Shown here: positions 63,848-64,000 of the stretch, piece after piece | Layout of the letters: every line of letters begins with the position of its first letter | Numbering within the stretch: position 1 is the first letter of the stretch | Source of the DNA: Aphelenchoides besseyi | Lineage: Eukaryota; Nematoda; Chromadorea; Rhabditida; Aphelenchoididae | DNA: 64,000 nucleotides | Assembly: GCA_024699855.1 (NCBI GenBank) | Contig: JAMPIQ010000003.1 | Coordinates: 4,154,001-4,218,000 of the forward strand | Reading direction: 5' to 3' | The notes under the pieces: generated by a model | The model's database searches: none | Told to the model about the DNA's origin: nothing | The model's input: the letters and a program-made list of their open reading frames with translations, nothing else | Made by a program: the position numbers and the translations under genes

Positions 63848-64000
63848 ATGACCAACAGCGCGAGCAATCGAAAACCGCCGTTCGTTGTCGGATCAAACAG
63901 TAGTCGAATACCGGTCGAGAAATGGAGTCGAGCCGAACTCGAAGATCGTTTCCATGCGATCTATGCAAGAAATTTGGAGTTAGGACAACAAAAGACGAAC
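63848..64000 (+). CDS. RPGRIP1L/MKS-5-like ciliary protein, N-terminal fragment (runs off the window)
   Basis: Open from ATG 63848 to the window end: a Ser/Asn/Pro-rich start (MTNSASNRKPPFVVGSNSS) and then VEKWSRAELEDRFHAIYARN followed by LELGQQ. The SR-x-ELEDRF-x-x-(L/I)-x-x-x-N-x-x-L pattern resembles the beginning of the coiled coil of vertebrate RPGRIP1/RPGRIP1L, whose worm counterpart MKS-5 organises the ciliary transition zone. Only 51 residues are visible, so another coiled-coil protein is possible. It starts 213 nt after the previous gene on the same strand. Confidence 0.5.
   Translation, partial: MTNSASNRKPPFVVGSNSSRIPVEKWSRAELEDRFHAIYARNLELGQQKTN

Overview
The window reads as nuclear DNA of an animal, most likely a nematode. 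The basis is many split genes with introns of about 31-50 nt (GT...TTTTAG or TTTCAG), a two-pore TWK-type potassium channel with very long cytoplasmic tails, a nuclear receptor with a supplementary-type ligand-binding domain, and standard stop codons in the recognised genes. I could not fix the species. Exon models come from open frames joined at GT/AG sites with matching phase; there was no transcript or database check.

Layout. 0.1-2.1 kb: RRM-domain gene (-). 4.4-6.4 kb: membrane-bound O-acyltransferase of the HHAT type (-). 7.0-7.5 kb: 149-aa single-pass membrane protein (+). 7.8-9.7 kb: phospholipase-B-like protein with altered catalytic residues (+). 9.8-11.6 kb: AGXT2-like aminotransferase (-), convergent with it. 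12.2-13.5 kb: unrecognised 340-aa protein (+). 14.0-17.8 kb: BTB/C2H2 zinc-finger regulator (-). 17.8-30.3 kb: a 12-kb stretch in which I can support no gene. 30.3-32.2 kb: 438-aa single-pass membrane protein (+). 33.1-38.0 kb: nuclear receptor (-). A large intron of the receptor carries, on the opposite strand, a spliced gene-like unit whose frame is kept across several in-frame stop codons and which lies between two 51-nt direct repeats. 38-45.4 kb: no gene supported. 45.4-48.1 kb: type I membrane protein (-). 51.3-52.5 kb: divergent Rho-like GTPase (-). 52.9-55.0 kb: ALDH1/2-class aldehyde dehydrogenase (+). 56.6-64.0 kb: four closely spaced + strand genes: TWK channel, two adjacent genes sharing an unrecognised module, and the start of an RPGRIP1L/MKS-5-like gene.

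The recognisable genes are mostly household or signalling functions: lipid and aldehyde metabolism, transcription factors, an ion channel and a ciliary scaffold. They do not form one pathway. The points most worth pursuing are the stop-riddled but frame-preserved unit in the receptor intron, the catalytically altered phospholipase B, the divergent Rho-like protein, and the shared module of the two tandem genes at 60-63.6 kb.
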